NCBI GenBank assembly: GCA_017694955.1
Contig: JADIMC010000010.1
Coordinates: forward strand, 1 to 64,000
Direction: 5' to 3'
Source of the DNA: Candidatus Limisoma faecipullorum
Lineage (GTDB): Bacteria; Bacteroidota; Bacteroidia; Bacteroidales; Muribaculaceae
Length of the DNA stretch: 64,000 nucleotides
The translations under genes and the position numbers were made by a program. Under the pieces are notes generated by a model. It did no database searches, was not told the origin of the DNA, and saw nothing but the letters and a program-made list of their open reading frames with translations. Numbering within the stretch: the stretch's first letter is position 1; each line of letters opens with the position of its first letter. Positions 9,775 to 19,460 of this stretch are shown here, one piece after another.

Positions 9775-10763
9775 GAAAGGCGAGGCTTGGAATATTATCA
9801 AGGATTCTTGCGGCAATTGCCGTTGCCATAGCGTTTGCGGTGCCTGCCGGCGCGCAGGTTGACTCCCAGTTGTCGCAATATTGGGCATTGCCTTCTTACT
9901 ATAATCCTGCCGCTACAGGAACAATCGACTATATCCACATTATGGGCGGCACGAAGCTTCAGTGGGTTGGTATCCCTAATGCGCCGGTATCGTTCGTTGC
10001 GGCGGCCGACATGCCTGTGAAAATTCTTAAGAAACGCATCGGGGTGGGGTTGGTGTTGCAGCAGGAAAGCCTCGGATTGTTTTCCAACCTTAATATCGGT
10101 GCGCAAATATCGTATAAGATAAATCTGTTCGGCGGGGTGCTGAGTGTCGGGGCGCAGTTCGGGATGTTCGACCAGCAGTTCAAGGGCACGGAAGTGCATA
10201 TCCCGACAGACGACGATTATCATGAGGAGAATGATGACGCCATACCGATGGAAGACCTTCACGGCACGGCTTTCGATATGAATGTCGGAGTGCATTACAC
10301 GCATAAATGGTTTTGGGCGGGAATCTCTGCCACTCACGTGATGGAGCCTACCGTGTCGCTGAATACGGAGGAGGGCACATCGGAGACTTTGTATGAATCT
10401 CAGGCAGGCAGAATGTTTTATTTTATGGGTGGTAGCAATATTCCGATAAAAAACACGTTATTTGAAATACAGCCGTCGTTTATGGTGCGCACGGATTTCA
10501 ATATGGTGCAACCGGAATTGACGGCACGCCTGCGCTATAAGAAGTTTCTTTCCGGCGGGGTGGCATACCGTTACAACGATGCTGTCTCGATTCAGGTGGG
10601 GGCTGAGTACAAGAACTTCTTCGTCGGCTACAGCTACGATTACCCGTTGACGGCAATCAACAAGGCGAGCAGCGGAAGCCACGAGGTGCTTGTGGGATAC
10701 AACGTGAAACTGAATATGTCAGGCAAGAATAAAAACAAACATAAGAGTATTCGTATAATGTAA
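9771..10763 (+). CDS. porP: Type IX secretion membrane protein PorP/SprF family
   Basis: QLSQYWALPSYYNPAATGTIDYI...VGYSYDYPLTAINKASSGSHEVLVGYN typical of PorP/SprF. Confidence 0.92.
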   Translation: MRKARLGILSRILAAIAVAIAFAVPAGAQVDSQLSQYWALPSYYNPAATGTIDYIHIMGGTKLQWVGIPNAPVSFVAAADMPVKILKKRIGVGLVLQQESLGLFSNLNIGAQISYKINLFGGVLSVGAQFGMFDQQFKGTEVHIPTDDDYHEENDDAIPMEDLHGTAFDMNVGVHYTHKWFWAGISATHVMEPTVSLNTEEGTSETLYESQAGRMFYFMGGSNIPIKNTLFEIQPSFMVRTDFNMVQPELTARLRYKKFLSGGVAYRYNDAVSIQVGAEYKNFFVGYSYDYPLTAINKASSGSHEVLVGYNVKLNMSGKNKNKHKSIRIM

Positions 10764-10766
10764 GAT

Positions 10767-12197
10767 ATGAAAAAAATTGCAATTTATATCGCGACCGGCT
10801 TGCTGGCAACTTCGTGCGCCTTTTCATCGAAATCGTCGATGGGAAGCGACGGCGGCGAAGTGACGGGCATTCACGGCACGGCTTACGGAGAGCCGACTCC
10901 TTACGGGATGGTGCTTGTTGACCGCGGCTCGATGAAGACCGGTCCGGCTGAGAACGACAGCGTGTGGGGGATAAAGGCAGCTCCTGACGGAATGTCGGTT
11001 GAATCGTTCTGGATGGACGAGACGGAGATAACTAATGCTAAATACAAGCAATTCGTGTTCTGGGTGCGTGATTCCATTATCCGTGAGCGCCTTGCCGACC
11101 CCGCATATGGCGGCGACGAGGAATACAAGATTGAGGAGGACGACGAGGGCAACCCCATCACTCCTTATCTTAATTGGAAGAAACCTATTCCGTGGCGTAA
11201 CCCGACAGAGGACGAGCAGCGGGCAATATCGAGCGTTTACCGCCGTAACCCGATTACCGGCGTTATGGAGCTTGACTACACGCAGATGAACTATCGTTAT
11301 GAGGTGTTCAATCTGACGGAGGCTGCTAAGCGCAAGAACCGTCTTGACCCGGCTCGCCGCAACTACAACACCGACATCACCCCGTCGGAAGAGTTGCCGA
11401 TGATTTCGAAGGACACGGCTTATCTCAATGACAACGGAGAGATTGTGCGTGAGACAATCACCCGGCAACTGTCAGGCGATTATGATTTCCTCAACACTTA
11501 CATAGTCAACGTCTATCCCGACACTACGGCGTGGATTAATGATTTTGAGAACGCCTATAACGAGCCTTACACGAGGATGTATTTCTCGCATCCGGGCTAT
11601 GGCGACTATCCGGTTGTCGGTGTAAGCTGGGAGCAGGCCACTGCATTTGCAAAATGGCGTACTGATTTCCTGAAACGCTCGCTTGGAAGGCAAGGCGTGT
11701 ATATCGAGCCTTACCGTCTGCCGACGGAGGCGGAATGGGAGTATGCCGCGCGTGCCGGTAACGATGCCAACAAATATCCGTGGGCAGGCGACTTCCCGAT
11801 TTCCGACGACGGCTGTTTCTATGCCAACCTTAAACCGGGTGACGGCAATTATATAAAGGATGGCAACCTGATAACGTCAAGAGTAGGAACTTACGACCCG
11901 AATGATTTCGGAATTTATGATATGGCGGGTAACGTGAGCGAATGGACATCGACCGCCTACACAGAGAGCATCGATCAGCTGACGAGCGACATCAACCCTG
12001 AATACCGCTACAATGCCGCTAAGGAAGACCCTTACCGCATGAAGCGCAAGGTGGTGCGCGGAGGTTCGTGGAAAGATATTGCCCATAATGTGCGCGCCGA
12101 TTTGCGCCAATGGGAATATCAGAATGAGCAGCGGTCGTATATCGGATTCCGTTGCGTGCGTACGCAGGTCGGATTTGTGAAAGGCAAGAAGAAATAA
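10767..12197 (+). CDS. porK: T9SS lipoprotein PorK/GldK (formylglycine-generating-enzyme fold)
   Basis: Lipobox SCAFSSK, SUMF-like YRLPTEAEWEYAARAG...DMAGNVSEWTSTAY...VVRGGSW...YIGFRCVRT; position between porP and porL. Confidence 0.92.
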   Translation: MKKIAIYIATGLLATSCAFSSKSSMGSDGGEVTGIHGTAYGEPTPYGMVLVDRGSMKTGPAENDSVWGIKAAPDGMSVESFWMDETEITNAKYKQFVFWVRDSIIRERLADPAYGGDEEYKIEEDDEGNPITPYLNWKKPIPWRNPTEDEQRAISSVYRRNPITGVMELDYTQMNYRYEVFNLTEAAKRKNRLDPARRNYNTDITPSEELPMISKDTAYLNDNGEIVRETITRQLSGDYDFLNTYIVNVYPDTTAWINDFENAYNEPYTRMYFSHPGYGDYPVVGVSWEQATAFAKWRTDFLKRSLGRQGVYIEPYRLPTEAEWEYAARAGNDANKYPWAGDFPISDDGCFYANLKPGDGNYIKDGNLITSRVGTYDPNDFGIYDMAGNVSEWTSTAYTESIDQLTSDINPEYRYNAAKEDPYRMKRKVVRGGSWKDIAHNVRADLRQWEYQNEQRSYIGFRCVRTQVGFVKGKKK

Positions 12198-12229
12198 AAA
12201 TTATTCTGACAATATAAAATTGCTGTGTT

Positions 12230-13201
12230 ATGGGCAAATATAAAAGATATAAGAATAGAATTACAGTGTTCCTTTCAGGCGAGAAGGGGCAGCGTTTCTT
12301 CAATTTCGCCTATAGTATCGGTGCCGCGGTCGTGATTTGGGGCGCTCTGTTCAAGATTCTGCACCTTCCGGGCGGTAATGCCTTGCTTTCCATAGGTATG
12401 GGAACAGAGGTGCTGATGTTCGTGCTCACGGCTTTCGACCGTCCGCCGAAAGAGTATCATTGGGAAGAAGTGTTCCCTGTGCTTGCCTCTAAGAATCCGG
12501 AAGACCGTCCGGAATTCAACGGCGGCAATGGCGGTGGCTCGGTCATAATTGGTGGCGGTGCCGTCGGTGGCGCTAATGCCGAAGGCGGTGCTGGCGGAAA
12601 TGTGTCTGGCGGCGGTGTTGCCGGTGGGGTGATATATGCCGGCGGCGAGATGCCCGGTGTGCAGAACGTGTCAACCGTTACTGAAAAATATATGGAGCAA
12701 CTTTCTGCCATATCCGAGCAGATGGAGAAGCTGAAAGAGACCACAGAGGCGCTCAACAACGTGTCAAATGTGCTGCTTGAAAGCTACCGTGCGATAACCG
12801 ACAATTCCGACAACATAACGGAAAGCTCTGCAGGATATGTGGAGCAGATGACAAGCCTGAACCGCAATATCGCCGGCTTGAACACCATATACGAAATACA
12901 GCTGAAGAGCATATCGTCGCAGCTTGACAATATCGACAAGGTGAACAAGGGGCTGAAGGACATAAGCGGCATGTATGAGCGTTCGGCTGCCGAGAGCAAC
13001 CGCTATTGCGAGGAAACGCAGAAGATGGCGCAGTATATGCAGCAGCTTAATTCGGTATATGCCAAGATGATCACGGCCATGACCATCAATATGTATCACC
13101 CGGCGATGGGCACGGCGCCTGCCGTGCAGCCGACGGAGCCGCAGCAGGCCAAGGTGCAGGACGAAACTGCGGAAGATGATGCCAAGCCTGCAGGAATTTG
13201 A
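12230..13201 (+). CDS. porL: T9SS inner membrane motor protein PorL/GldL
   Basis: N-terminal hydrophobic segments AAVVIWGALFKILHLPGGNALLSIGMGTEVLMFVLTAFDRPPKEYHWE characteristic of GldL. Confidence 0.93.
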   Translation: MGKYKRYKNRITVFLSGEKGQRFFNFAYSIGAAVVIWGALFKILHLPGGNALLSIGMGTEVLMFVLTAFDRPPKEYHWEEVFPVLASKNPEDRPEFNGGNGGGSVIIGGGAVGGANAEGGAGGNVSGGGVAGGVIYAGGEMPGVQNVSTVTEKYMEQLSAISEQMEKLKETTEALNNVSNVLLESYRAITDNSDNITESSAGYVEQMTSLNRNIAGLNTIYEIQLKSISSQLDNIDKVNKGLKDISGMYERSAAESNRYCEETQKMAQYMQQLNSVYAKMITAMTINMYHPAMGTAPAVQPTEPQQAKVQDETAEDDAKPAGI

Positions 13202-13250
13202 TTTTTAAACATCTGTTCTGATTAAAATATATAGGAGAAACTGAAACAGA

Positions 13251-14816
13251 ATGGCAGCGAGTAACAATATAGGGCGGATGTCCCCCCGTCAGAAGATGAT
13301 TAATCTTATGTATATCGTCCTGACGGCGATGCTTGCGCTCAATGTGTCGAGCGATGTGCTCAACGGCTTCAACCTCGTGGAGGACGGGCTTGTGCGCACC
13401 AACCGTACCGTGAGCGACCGCAACACCGCGCTTTATCAGCAGCTGGAGGATTTCGCGCAGCAGAATCCGCAGAAAGGCAAGGTGTGGTATGACAGAGCTA
13501 CCGATGTGCGCATACGCACGATGAAGCTCTATGCCTATATCGATTCATTGAAACTTGCGATTGTGAGGGATGCTGATGGCGACGATGCCGATTTGGAGAA
13601 CATACATAGCCAGGACAATCTGGAATCGGCAGCCAAAATAATGCTTACATTCGGCAACGGAAAGCGGTTGCAGGGCGATATGGCAAATTATAAGAATTAT
13701 ATCTGCGGGCTGGTGGACGACACCACGAAGCGTAATTCGATATATAAGGCGCTTTCTACTGACCCCATAGTTCATAAAGGCACGTTGGTGAAGACTCCGT
13801 GGGAAATAGGCATGTTCGAGAATATGCCGGTAGTGGCGGCGGTCACGCTGCTTGCCAAGATACAGAACGACGTGCTGTTTGCTGAAGGCGAGGCTCTTTC
13901 CACGCTGCTCAACAATGTGGATGCCGGCGATGTCAGGGTCAACCAGCTTGACGCTTTCGTGATTCCTAATTCGCGGTTGGTGATGCGCGGCGGAAAATAC
14001 TCTGCCAACATCGTGCTTGCGGCTGTCGATACCACGCAGCGACCGTCGATATTCATCAACGGGCGGCAATTGCCGGCAAATTCGCGCGTGTATGAGGTGA
14101 CTGCAGGAAGTACCGGGACATTCGACTATACCGGTTATCTGGAAGTGACGCATGGCGACGGCACGACTTCCCGCCATGAGTTCAAGTCGGACTATACCGT
14201 CATCGAGCCGATGGCTACCGTTTCGGCAACTATGATGAATGTGCTTTATGCCGGAATCGACAATCCTATAAGCATATCGGTGCCGGGTGTGGCACAGAAT
14301 GCGATAAGCGCTACGATGACCAACGGGTCGCTGACGCGCAACGGCGATGTGTGGAACGCCCATCCGACACAGGTCGGCGCTGAATGCGTTATTTCAGTTA
14401 ACGCCACGATTGACGGGCGTTCGCAGACCGTGTCGGCCACTTCGTTCCGTGTGCGTAAATTGCCCGACCCGACGCCTTATATAGCATATAAGGACAGCAA
14501 GGGCAACGAAATCCGCTACAAAGGGTCGCGTCCGTTTGCAAAATCGATTCTGTTGAGCGTGCCGGGCATTGAGGCTGCAATCGATGATGACTTGCTTAAT
14601 GTGCAGTACCGTGTGGTATCGTTCGAGACTGTAGTGTTCGACTCGATGGGCAACGCCATACCGGAGACTTCCGACGGGTCGAAATTCTCGCAGCGTCAGA
14701 AAAACAGCTTCCGCCGTCTGTCGCGCGGAAAGCGGTTCTATATCTCGCGTGTTAAGGCGATAGGTCCCGACGGCATTACCCGCGACCTCGCTCCTATGGA
14801 AGTAATAGTGAATTAA
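13251..14816 (+). CDS. porM: T9SS protein PorM/GldM
   Basis: MSPRQKMINLMYIVLTAMLALNVSSDVLNGF N-terminus diagnostic of GldM/PorM. Confidence 0.95.
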   Translation: MAASNNIGRMSPRQKMINLMYIVLTAMLALNVSSDVLNGFNLVEDGLVRTNRTVSDRNTALYQQLEDFAQQNPQKGKVWYDRATDVRIRTMKLYAYIDSLKLAIVRDADGDDADLENIHSQDNLESAAKIMLTFGNGKRLQGDMANYKNYICGLVDDTTKRNSIYKALSTDPIVHKGTLVKTPWEIGMFENMPVVAAVTLLAKIQNDVLFAEGEALSTLLNNVDAGDVRVNQLDAFVIPNSRLVMRGGKYSANIVLAAVDTTQRPSIFINGRQLPANSRVYEVTAGSTGTFDYTGYLEVTHGDGTTSRHEFKSDYTVIEPMATVSATMMNVLYAGIDNPISISVPGVAQNAISATMTNGSLTRNGDVWNAHPTQVGAECVISVNATIDGRSQTVSATSFRVRKLPDPTPYIAYKDSKGNEIRYKGSRPFAKSILLSVPGIEAAIDDDLLNVQYRVVSFETVVFDSMGNAIPETSDGSKFSQRQKNSFRRLSRGKRFYISRVKAIGPDGITRDLAPMEVIVN

Positions 14817-14828
14817 TTGTAAAAAACT

Positions 14829-16001
14829 ATGCCACGATATATGAGAAAATTAAGAAGCATACTCGCAATTTGCCTGATGGTTGGTGCAATCGTTCCATCC
14901 TATTCGCAGGTGATGCGCCGGAAAGACAGGAAAGAAAAGGATGAGTCGTCAACTCCTGGAGTGACATTCCGTATGAAGGAATTCTACGAGATACAGCCGG
15001 AGTCGGATGCCAACAAGATGTGGGAAAAGGTGGTGTACCGTCAGATTGACCTTACAAAAGGGCAGAATATGGCGCTTTATTATCCGGAAGAGCCTACTGA
15101 GGACCAGACAAGCTTGTTCCGTCTGATAATGAAGCTCGTGACTGACGGACAGGTGACCGTCTATGAATATCTCGACGGGCGTGAGCTTTTTACCGAGCAG
15201 TATAAGGTCAACGTGAAGGAAATGCTCGACCGTTTCCATATTCTCTATACGGAAGGAAAGGGCAGCACGGAGAAGAATCCTAAATTCGTGATAGAGGAGA
15301 GCGATGTGCCTTCCAACGAGGTGCTTACCTATTATGTGATAGAAAACTGGGAATTCAACAGCAACGACAGCCGGTTGAAAAACAACGTCGTGGCCATATG
15401 CCCTGTGCTCCATCGCTCGGATGATTTCGGAGGGGAACCGATACGCTATCCGATGTTCTGGGTGAAGATGGCTGACTTGCGCCCTTATCTGACGCAGCAG
15501 AACATATTCATCGATGACGACAACAACCTTGCCCGATATAATTTCGATGATTTTTTCCAGATGGGAATGTACGACGGCGAGATCTACAAGACGCGCAATC
15601 TGCGCAACCTGTCGTTGATGCAGATGTTTCCTGACCCTGACGAGCTGAAACACGCACAGGACAGCATAGAGAACCGTCTTGCCTCGTTCGAGGAGAATCT
15701 GTGGGTGCCTACACGCGAGGAGATGGAAGAGCGTGCGGCAGCCGCAGAGGAGGCACGCTTGAGGGCTGAAGGCAAATCGGACGATATCGTTGTGAAGGAG
15801 CGGGGCAGTGATGAAGAGGCCGTGGAGGAAGAATCCGCGAATGAGCCTAAGAACAAGCGTTCGGTACGCAAGAGCTCCGATTCTAAGAAAGACAAGGAAA
15901 AGTCAACTAAAAAGAAGAAAAAGACCAAGGTCAAGAACAGCAGCGTGGGCAAAAGCTCATCTAACAATGCCGTGCGTTCCGTGCGTCGCACCCGCCGCTG
16001 A
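14829..16001 (+). CDS. porN: T9SS protein PorN/GldN
   Basis: VVYRQIDLTKGQNMALYYPEEP...LFRLIMKLVTDGQVTVYEY...; follows porM. Confidence 0.93.
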   Translation: MPRYMRKLRSILAICLMVGAIVPSYSQVMRRKDRKEKDESSTPGVTFRMKEFYEIQPESDANKMWEKVVYRQIDLTKGQNMALYYPEEPTEDQTSLFRLIMKLVTDGQVTVYEYLDGRELFTEQYKVNVKEMLDRFHILYTEGKGSTEKNPKFVIEESDVPSNEVLTYYVIENWEFNSNDSRLKNNVVAICPVLHRSDDFGGEPIRYPMFWVKMADLRPYLTQQNIFIDDDNNLARYNFDDFFQMGMYDGEIYKTRNLRNLSLMQMFPDPDELKHAQDSIENRLASFEENLWVPTREEMEERAAAAEEARLRAEGKSDDIVVKERGSDEEAVEEESANEPKNKRSVRKSSDSKKDKEKSTKKKKKTKVKNSSVGKSSSNNAVRSVRRTRR

Positions 16002-16027
16002 TTTTCTTGCAGCAGGAGATATGATAA

Positions 16028-16071
16028 CCCCGGCAAGCGAAGCCTTTTGGCAAAGCGTGCCGGGATTTTTT
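16028..16071 (+). terminator. Intrinsic terminator of the porT-porN cluster
   Basis: CCCGGCA / TGCCGGG stem followed by TTTTTT. Confidence 0.75.
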
Positions 16072-16223
16072 ATGGCTGTACGGCTGATGTGTTTGAATTC
16101 GTCAGGGTGATGATGATTCCGTCTTTTTTATGAGGGGGTAAAAATAAAAAGATTACTTATCTCCCGACAAATAACCTTTCTACCTTAAAATCTAATACCA
16201 TGAAAAAACTTGTTGCAAATATA

Positions 16224-16283
16224 CGGTAAATATGTTTTACAACATACTTTACGGATAAAAAAAGTTTGTTTATAACAAACTTT
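16224..16283. promoter_or_regulatory. Two adjacent dyads in the leader region of the 16419 gene
   Basis: GTAAATATGTT-ttac-AACATACTTTAC (one-nt bulge) and perfect AAAGTTTGTT-TAT-AACAAACTTT (16261-16283). Confidence 0.4.
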
Positions 16284-16418
16284 AACATTGCGTGCGGGTT
16301 TAAATTCTGTTCTGCATTTTGCGTAGGGTGCCGTATGCTCTGTTGAAATTTCTTGTTTTATTTCTGTTTCACCAATTTATAAGGTATCTTTGCTAAGGTG
16401 AAAAGTGATTGACAGACA

Positions 16419-17027
16419 ATGTTGCTACTGGTAACGTCAATAGGAATCGTTTTTGCAATCGTCATATTGTTTGTGGCAGTGTCGTTGCTGTTGACGGCGA
16501 TTGTGAAATTCTGGAAATGGGTGGCTGGTATCGCTGTCCTTTTCTTTTTCATTGTTACGATGGAGAATATTGCGGGGTCGGGAAGCGGTATGTCTGTATG
16601 GGGCTGGATTCTCTTGTCGGTTTTTGCAATAGCCGTAGGAATGATTGCAGGCTTGGCAAAGGCAAAGAAAGATAGACTTACGGAGAGGGAGGAAACGCCT
16701 GACAATGACATTCCTGAAAAAGTGGAATATCTGCGCTTTTGGCTCACAGATGTTGAATATTGGTGCACTCCGGGGGAGATAAGGCGGCTTTCTTATTTCC
16801 CGAAGGTGAATCTGAATGCTAAATATAGCAAAACTACAGGCATAATTGAAGAGATAACTGTGAGTGCTGATTTCAGGATTATCGGGCTTGTGCCGAAAGA
16901 ATTTGAAAGGGAAGTGTTGAGACTAATGATTGAGAAAAGGATTACATCCGCTTTTCTGCCTGAGCGTTATTATGACCGCAGGATGTGCAAGGGTATGGTG
17001 GAACTCGAGCTGGCATATATCCCTTGA
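16419..17027 (+). CDS. Hypothetical membrane protein
   Basis: 202-aa ORF with three hydrophobic segments then a soluble C-terminal half. Confidence 0.6.
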   Translation: MLLLVTSIGIVFAIVILFVAVSLLLTAIVKFWKWVAGIAVLFFFIVTMENIAGSGSGMSVWGWILLSVFAIAVGMIAGLAKAKKDRLTEREETPDNDIPEKVEYLRFWLTDVEYWCTPGEIRRLSYFPKVNLNAKYSKTTGIIEEITVSADFRIIGLVPKEFEREVLRLMIEKRITSAFLPERYYDRRMCKGMVELELAYIP

Positions 17028-17055
17028 CACGCAATTTCCAGTCCTTGGCAAAAGC

Positions 17056-17091
17056 AAAAAGGTTTAGACCGCTTGACTTGCAATCTAAACC
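17056..17091 (-). terminator. Terminator downstream of tRNA-Pro (minus strand)
   Basis: GGTTTAGA / TCTAAACC stem with U-run (aaaaa on + strand 17056-17060). Confidence 0.65.
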
Positions 17092-17100
17092 CTTTCTGTG

Positions 17101-17175
17101 TCGGGGTGACTGGATTCGAACCAGCGACCACACGCCCCCCAGACGTGTACTCTAACCGGACTGAGCTACGCCCCG
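17101..17175 (-). tRNA. tRNA-Pro (anticodon GGG)
   Basis: Reverse complement CGGGGCGTAGCTCAGTCCGGTTAGAGTACACGTCTGGGGGGCGTGTGGTCGCTGGTTCGAATCCAGTCACCCCGA folds as a cloverleaf, anticodon loop CTGGGGG. Confidence 0.92.
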
Positions 17176-17384
17176 ATTTTGCAGTGCAAAGGTAAGTATT
17201 ATTTCTGTGACAGCAAATTTTTTTAATCGTCATTATTTCCCATTATAGTAACATACGCTATGAGGCACTACGGAAAACCGTAGTTTTCAGTGTCCTGGAT
17301 GCAGTTTCCTGAGAAAATGGCTTTGATTGTCGGTCTAAATTTCTACCTTTACTGACAGAAAACATTAACTCAAAATATGACTGT

Positions 17385-19460
17385 ATGAAAAGGCTTCCGG
17401 TAGCCATTTTAATATTCGCCTCATTGTGGACGGGGTGCGGGCGGAATACGAAAACCGATGTGTGGCGGGTTTTCGATGAATGTACGGCTCTTTATAATTT
17501 GTCCGACACCAGTGGTGCGTGGGCAGATGCGCTGGAACGGGCGGAAAAGCTTGCCTATGAGAGCGGCGACAGTGCTGTATGGGGTGAGTTATATTATCAG
17601 AAAGCGTGTTACGACATATCGTGTGGCACTGGCGACAGTGTCGGTGCATTTCTCGAAAAGTCGATTGAATGTTACGGTAATTCCGACGATGACGACGGCA
17701 AGGCAAAAGCCGGCTTTACCTATGCGCAGTATCTGAATATGTTCAGCCGTTATGATGACTCTGAGAAAATCCTTCAGACGGCTCTTGCCCACGCCTCCGG
17801 CAACGACAGTCTCCGTGCGCTTATCAGCGCGGAGCTGATGTTTCTGAGAATATCCAACGGGGATATGAGAGGTGCTGTTGATTACAGCAACTCCGTATTG
17901 CCGCTGTTGCTGCAGTCGGGCGACAGCAGCAGCTATATCGTGGCTTGCGGCAATGCCGGGGTGGCATACCGCCGTTTGGGAATGAACGATTCGGCTATGC
18001 TTGTGTATCAGAAGGGGCTTGACGTGGCTATGAAGTTCCGCGACTATGAGTCAACAGCATTTTTGCTCAACAATCTTTCCGTGCTCTATTGCGAGCAGGA
18101 ACGGTATGGCGAAAGCCTGCAATATGCGCGGAAGGCGGCAGCTTATGCCGAGGATGCCGGAGCCGAAATAGAATATTTGTCAGCTCTTGCCAACGAGGGC
18201 ATATCCTATATCAAGATTGGCGACAACAGGAAAGCCGTGGCACTGTTGCGTGATGTGTACGCCCGTGGAGAGTCGATCAATTATTATCCTGCGCAATTGA
18301 AGACAATCAACCATCTTCTTGCCGCCTATATGCAACTCGGTCAATATGATTCCGCCGCCATTTATATAAGGAAGGGCGAAGATATGGCAAGCAAGCTGCC
18401 TGTCGGCAATAACGGGTCTGCCGGAATCCTTGAAGCGAAAGCTAATTTGCAGGAGGCTACGGGCGATTATCGAGGTGCGTTGGCTACAATTGCCCGGCTG
18501 GAAGCCCTTGCCGATTCCAACATAGTGCTTCCCGCCTACAAGCTCAATGCTTTGAAATCGCACTGTTATGCCGGACTGGGCGACTATCGTACCGCCTATC
18601 GTATGGCCTCGGATGCGCATGAAGGGCTGGATTCGGTAAGGAGTGTGGAAGCGGAGCGCAAACTGTCGGAATATACGGCACGTTTCCGTACACAGGAGAA
18701 GGAATTGGAGATAAGCCGTCTGACGGAAAGCAATTTGCGCCAGGAATCGAGGATAATGAAGCTTACGGCTTCAATCGTGGCGATTCTGGCTGTGGTTGCC
18801 GTTGGGCTGGTATGGCTGGTTTCGCGCCGCCGTTCCAACCGGCAGCGCACAGAAATCATGCTCGCGCGGAAATATATCGACGGTTTGGAAAGTGAGCGTT
18901 CACGTTTTGCCCGTGAGCTTCACGACGGTGTGTGCAACGATCTTCTGGCCATAGGTATGGAGATGAAATCGGGCAATGCCGATGCCGGCAGTGCAATCCG
19001 CAATGTGGAGAAGATTCGCGGAGATTTGCGCCGCATCTCCCACGAGATGATGCCGCCGTCGTTCCAGCATGCCGGTATTGACGAGATATTGTCGGATTAT
19101 ATGAGCCATTTGCCTGACAGCGGCATACGGTTCAGCTATTCGTCGGAGGGAAGCGATTGGCAGGCAGTCCCTTCGAATGTGGCTTATGAACTTTATCGCA
19201 TAACTCAGGAGGCGGTATCCAACACCATGCGTCATTCCGGAGCTACGGAAGCGTATGTGAGGCTTGCGATGGACCGTAGAGGGATTCTTACACTTGACAT
19301 TGGTGACAACGGTCATAATTCCGGGGAGTCAGCGGGGGTTGGAATGCGCACGATACGCGACCGTGCGGCAAGCATTGGCGGTGAAATCGCATATGAAGGC
19401 GATGAAAGAGGTACGGAATTGAAAATCACACTTAAAATAGATATTGATGCATGCAAATAA
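17385..19460 (+). CDS. TPR-containing sensor histidine kinase, HisKA_3 (NarL) type
   Basis: N-terminal signal/lipobox-like segment, TPRs, TM (TASIVAILAVVAVGLVWLVS), FARELHDGVCNDLLAIG and ITQEAVSNTMRHSGA, DNGHNSGESAGVGMRTIRDRA. Confidence 0.87.
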   Translation: MKRLPVAILIFASLWTGCGRNTKTDVWRVFDECTALYNLSDTSGAWADALERAEKLAYESGDSAVWGELYYQKACYDISCGTGDSVGAFLEKSIECYGNSDDDDGKAKAGFTYAQYLNMFSRYDDSEKILQTALAHASGNDSLRALISAELMFLRISNGDMRGAVDYSNSVLPLLLQSGDSSSYIVACGNAGVAYRRLGMNDSAMLVYQKGLDVAMKFRDYESTAFLLNNLSVLYCEQERYGESLQYARKAAAYAEDAGAEIEYLSALANEGISYIKIGDNRKAVALLRDVYARGESINYYPAQLKTINHLLAAYMQLGQYDSAAIYIRKGEDMASKLPVGNNGSAGILEAKANLQEATGDYRGALATIARLEALADSNIVLPAYKLNALKSHCYAGLGDYRTAYRMASDAHEGLDSVRSVEAERKLSEYTARFRTQEKELEISRLTESNLRQESRIMKLTASIVAILAVVAVGLVWLVSRRRSNRQRTEIMLARKYIDGLESERSRFARELHDGVCNDLLAIGMEMKSGNADAGSAIRNVEKIRGDLRRISHEMMPPSFQHAGIDEILSDYMSHLPDSGIRFSYSSEGSDWQAVPSNVAYELYRITQEAVSNTMRHSGATEAYVRLAMDRRGILTLDIGDNGHNSGESAGVGMRTIRDRAASIGGEIAYEGDERGTELKITLKIDIDACK

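Noticed and set aside
13545-14363. 272-aa minus-strand ORF
   Set aside because: Antisense to porM.
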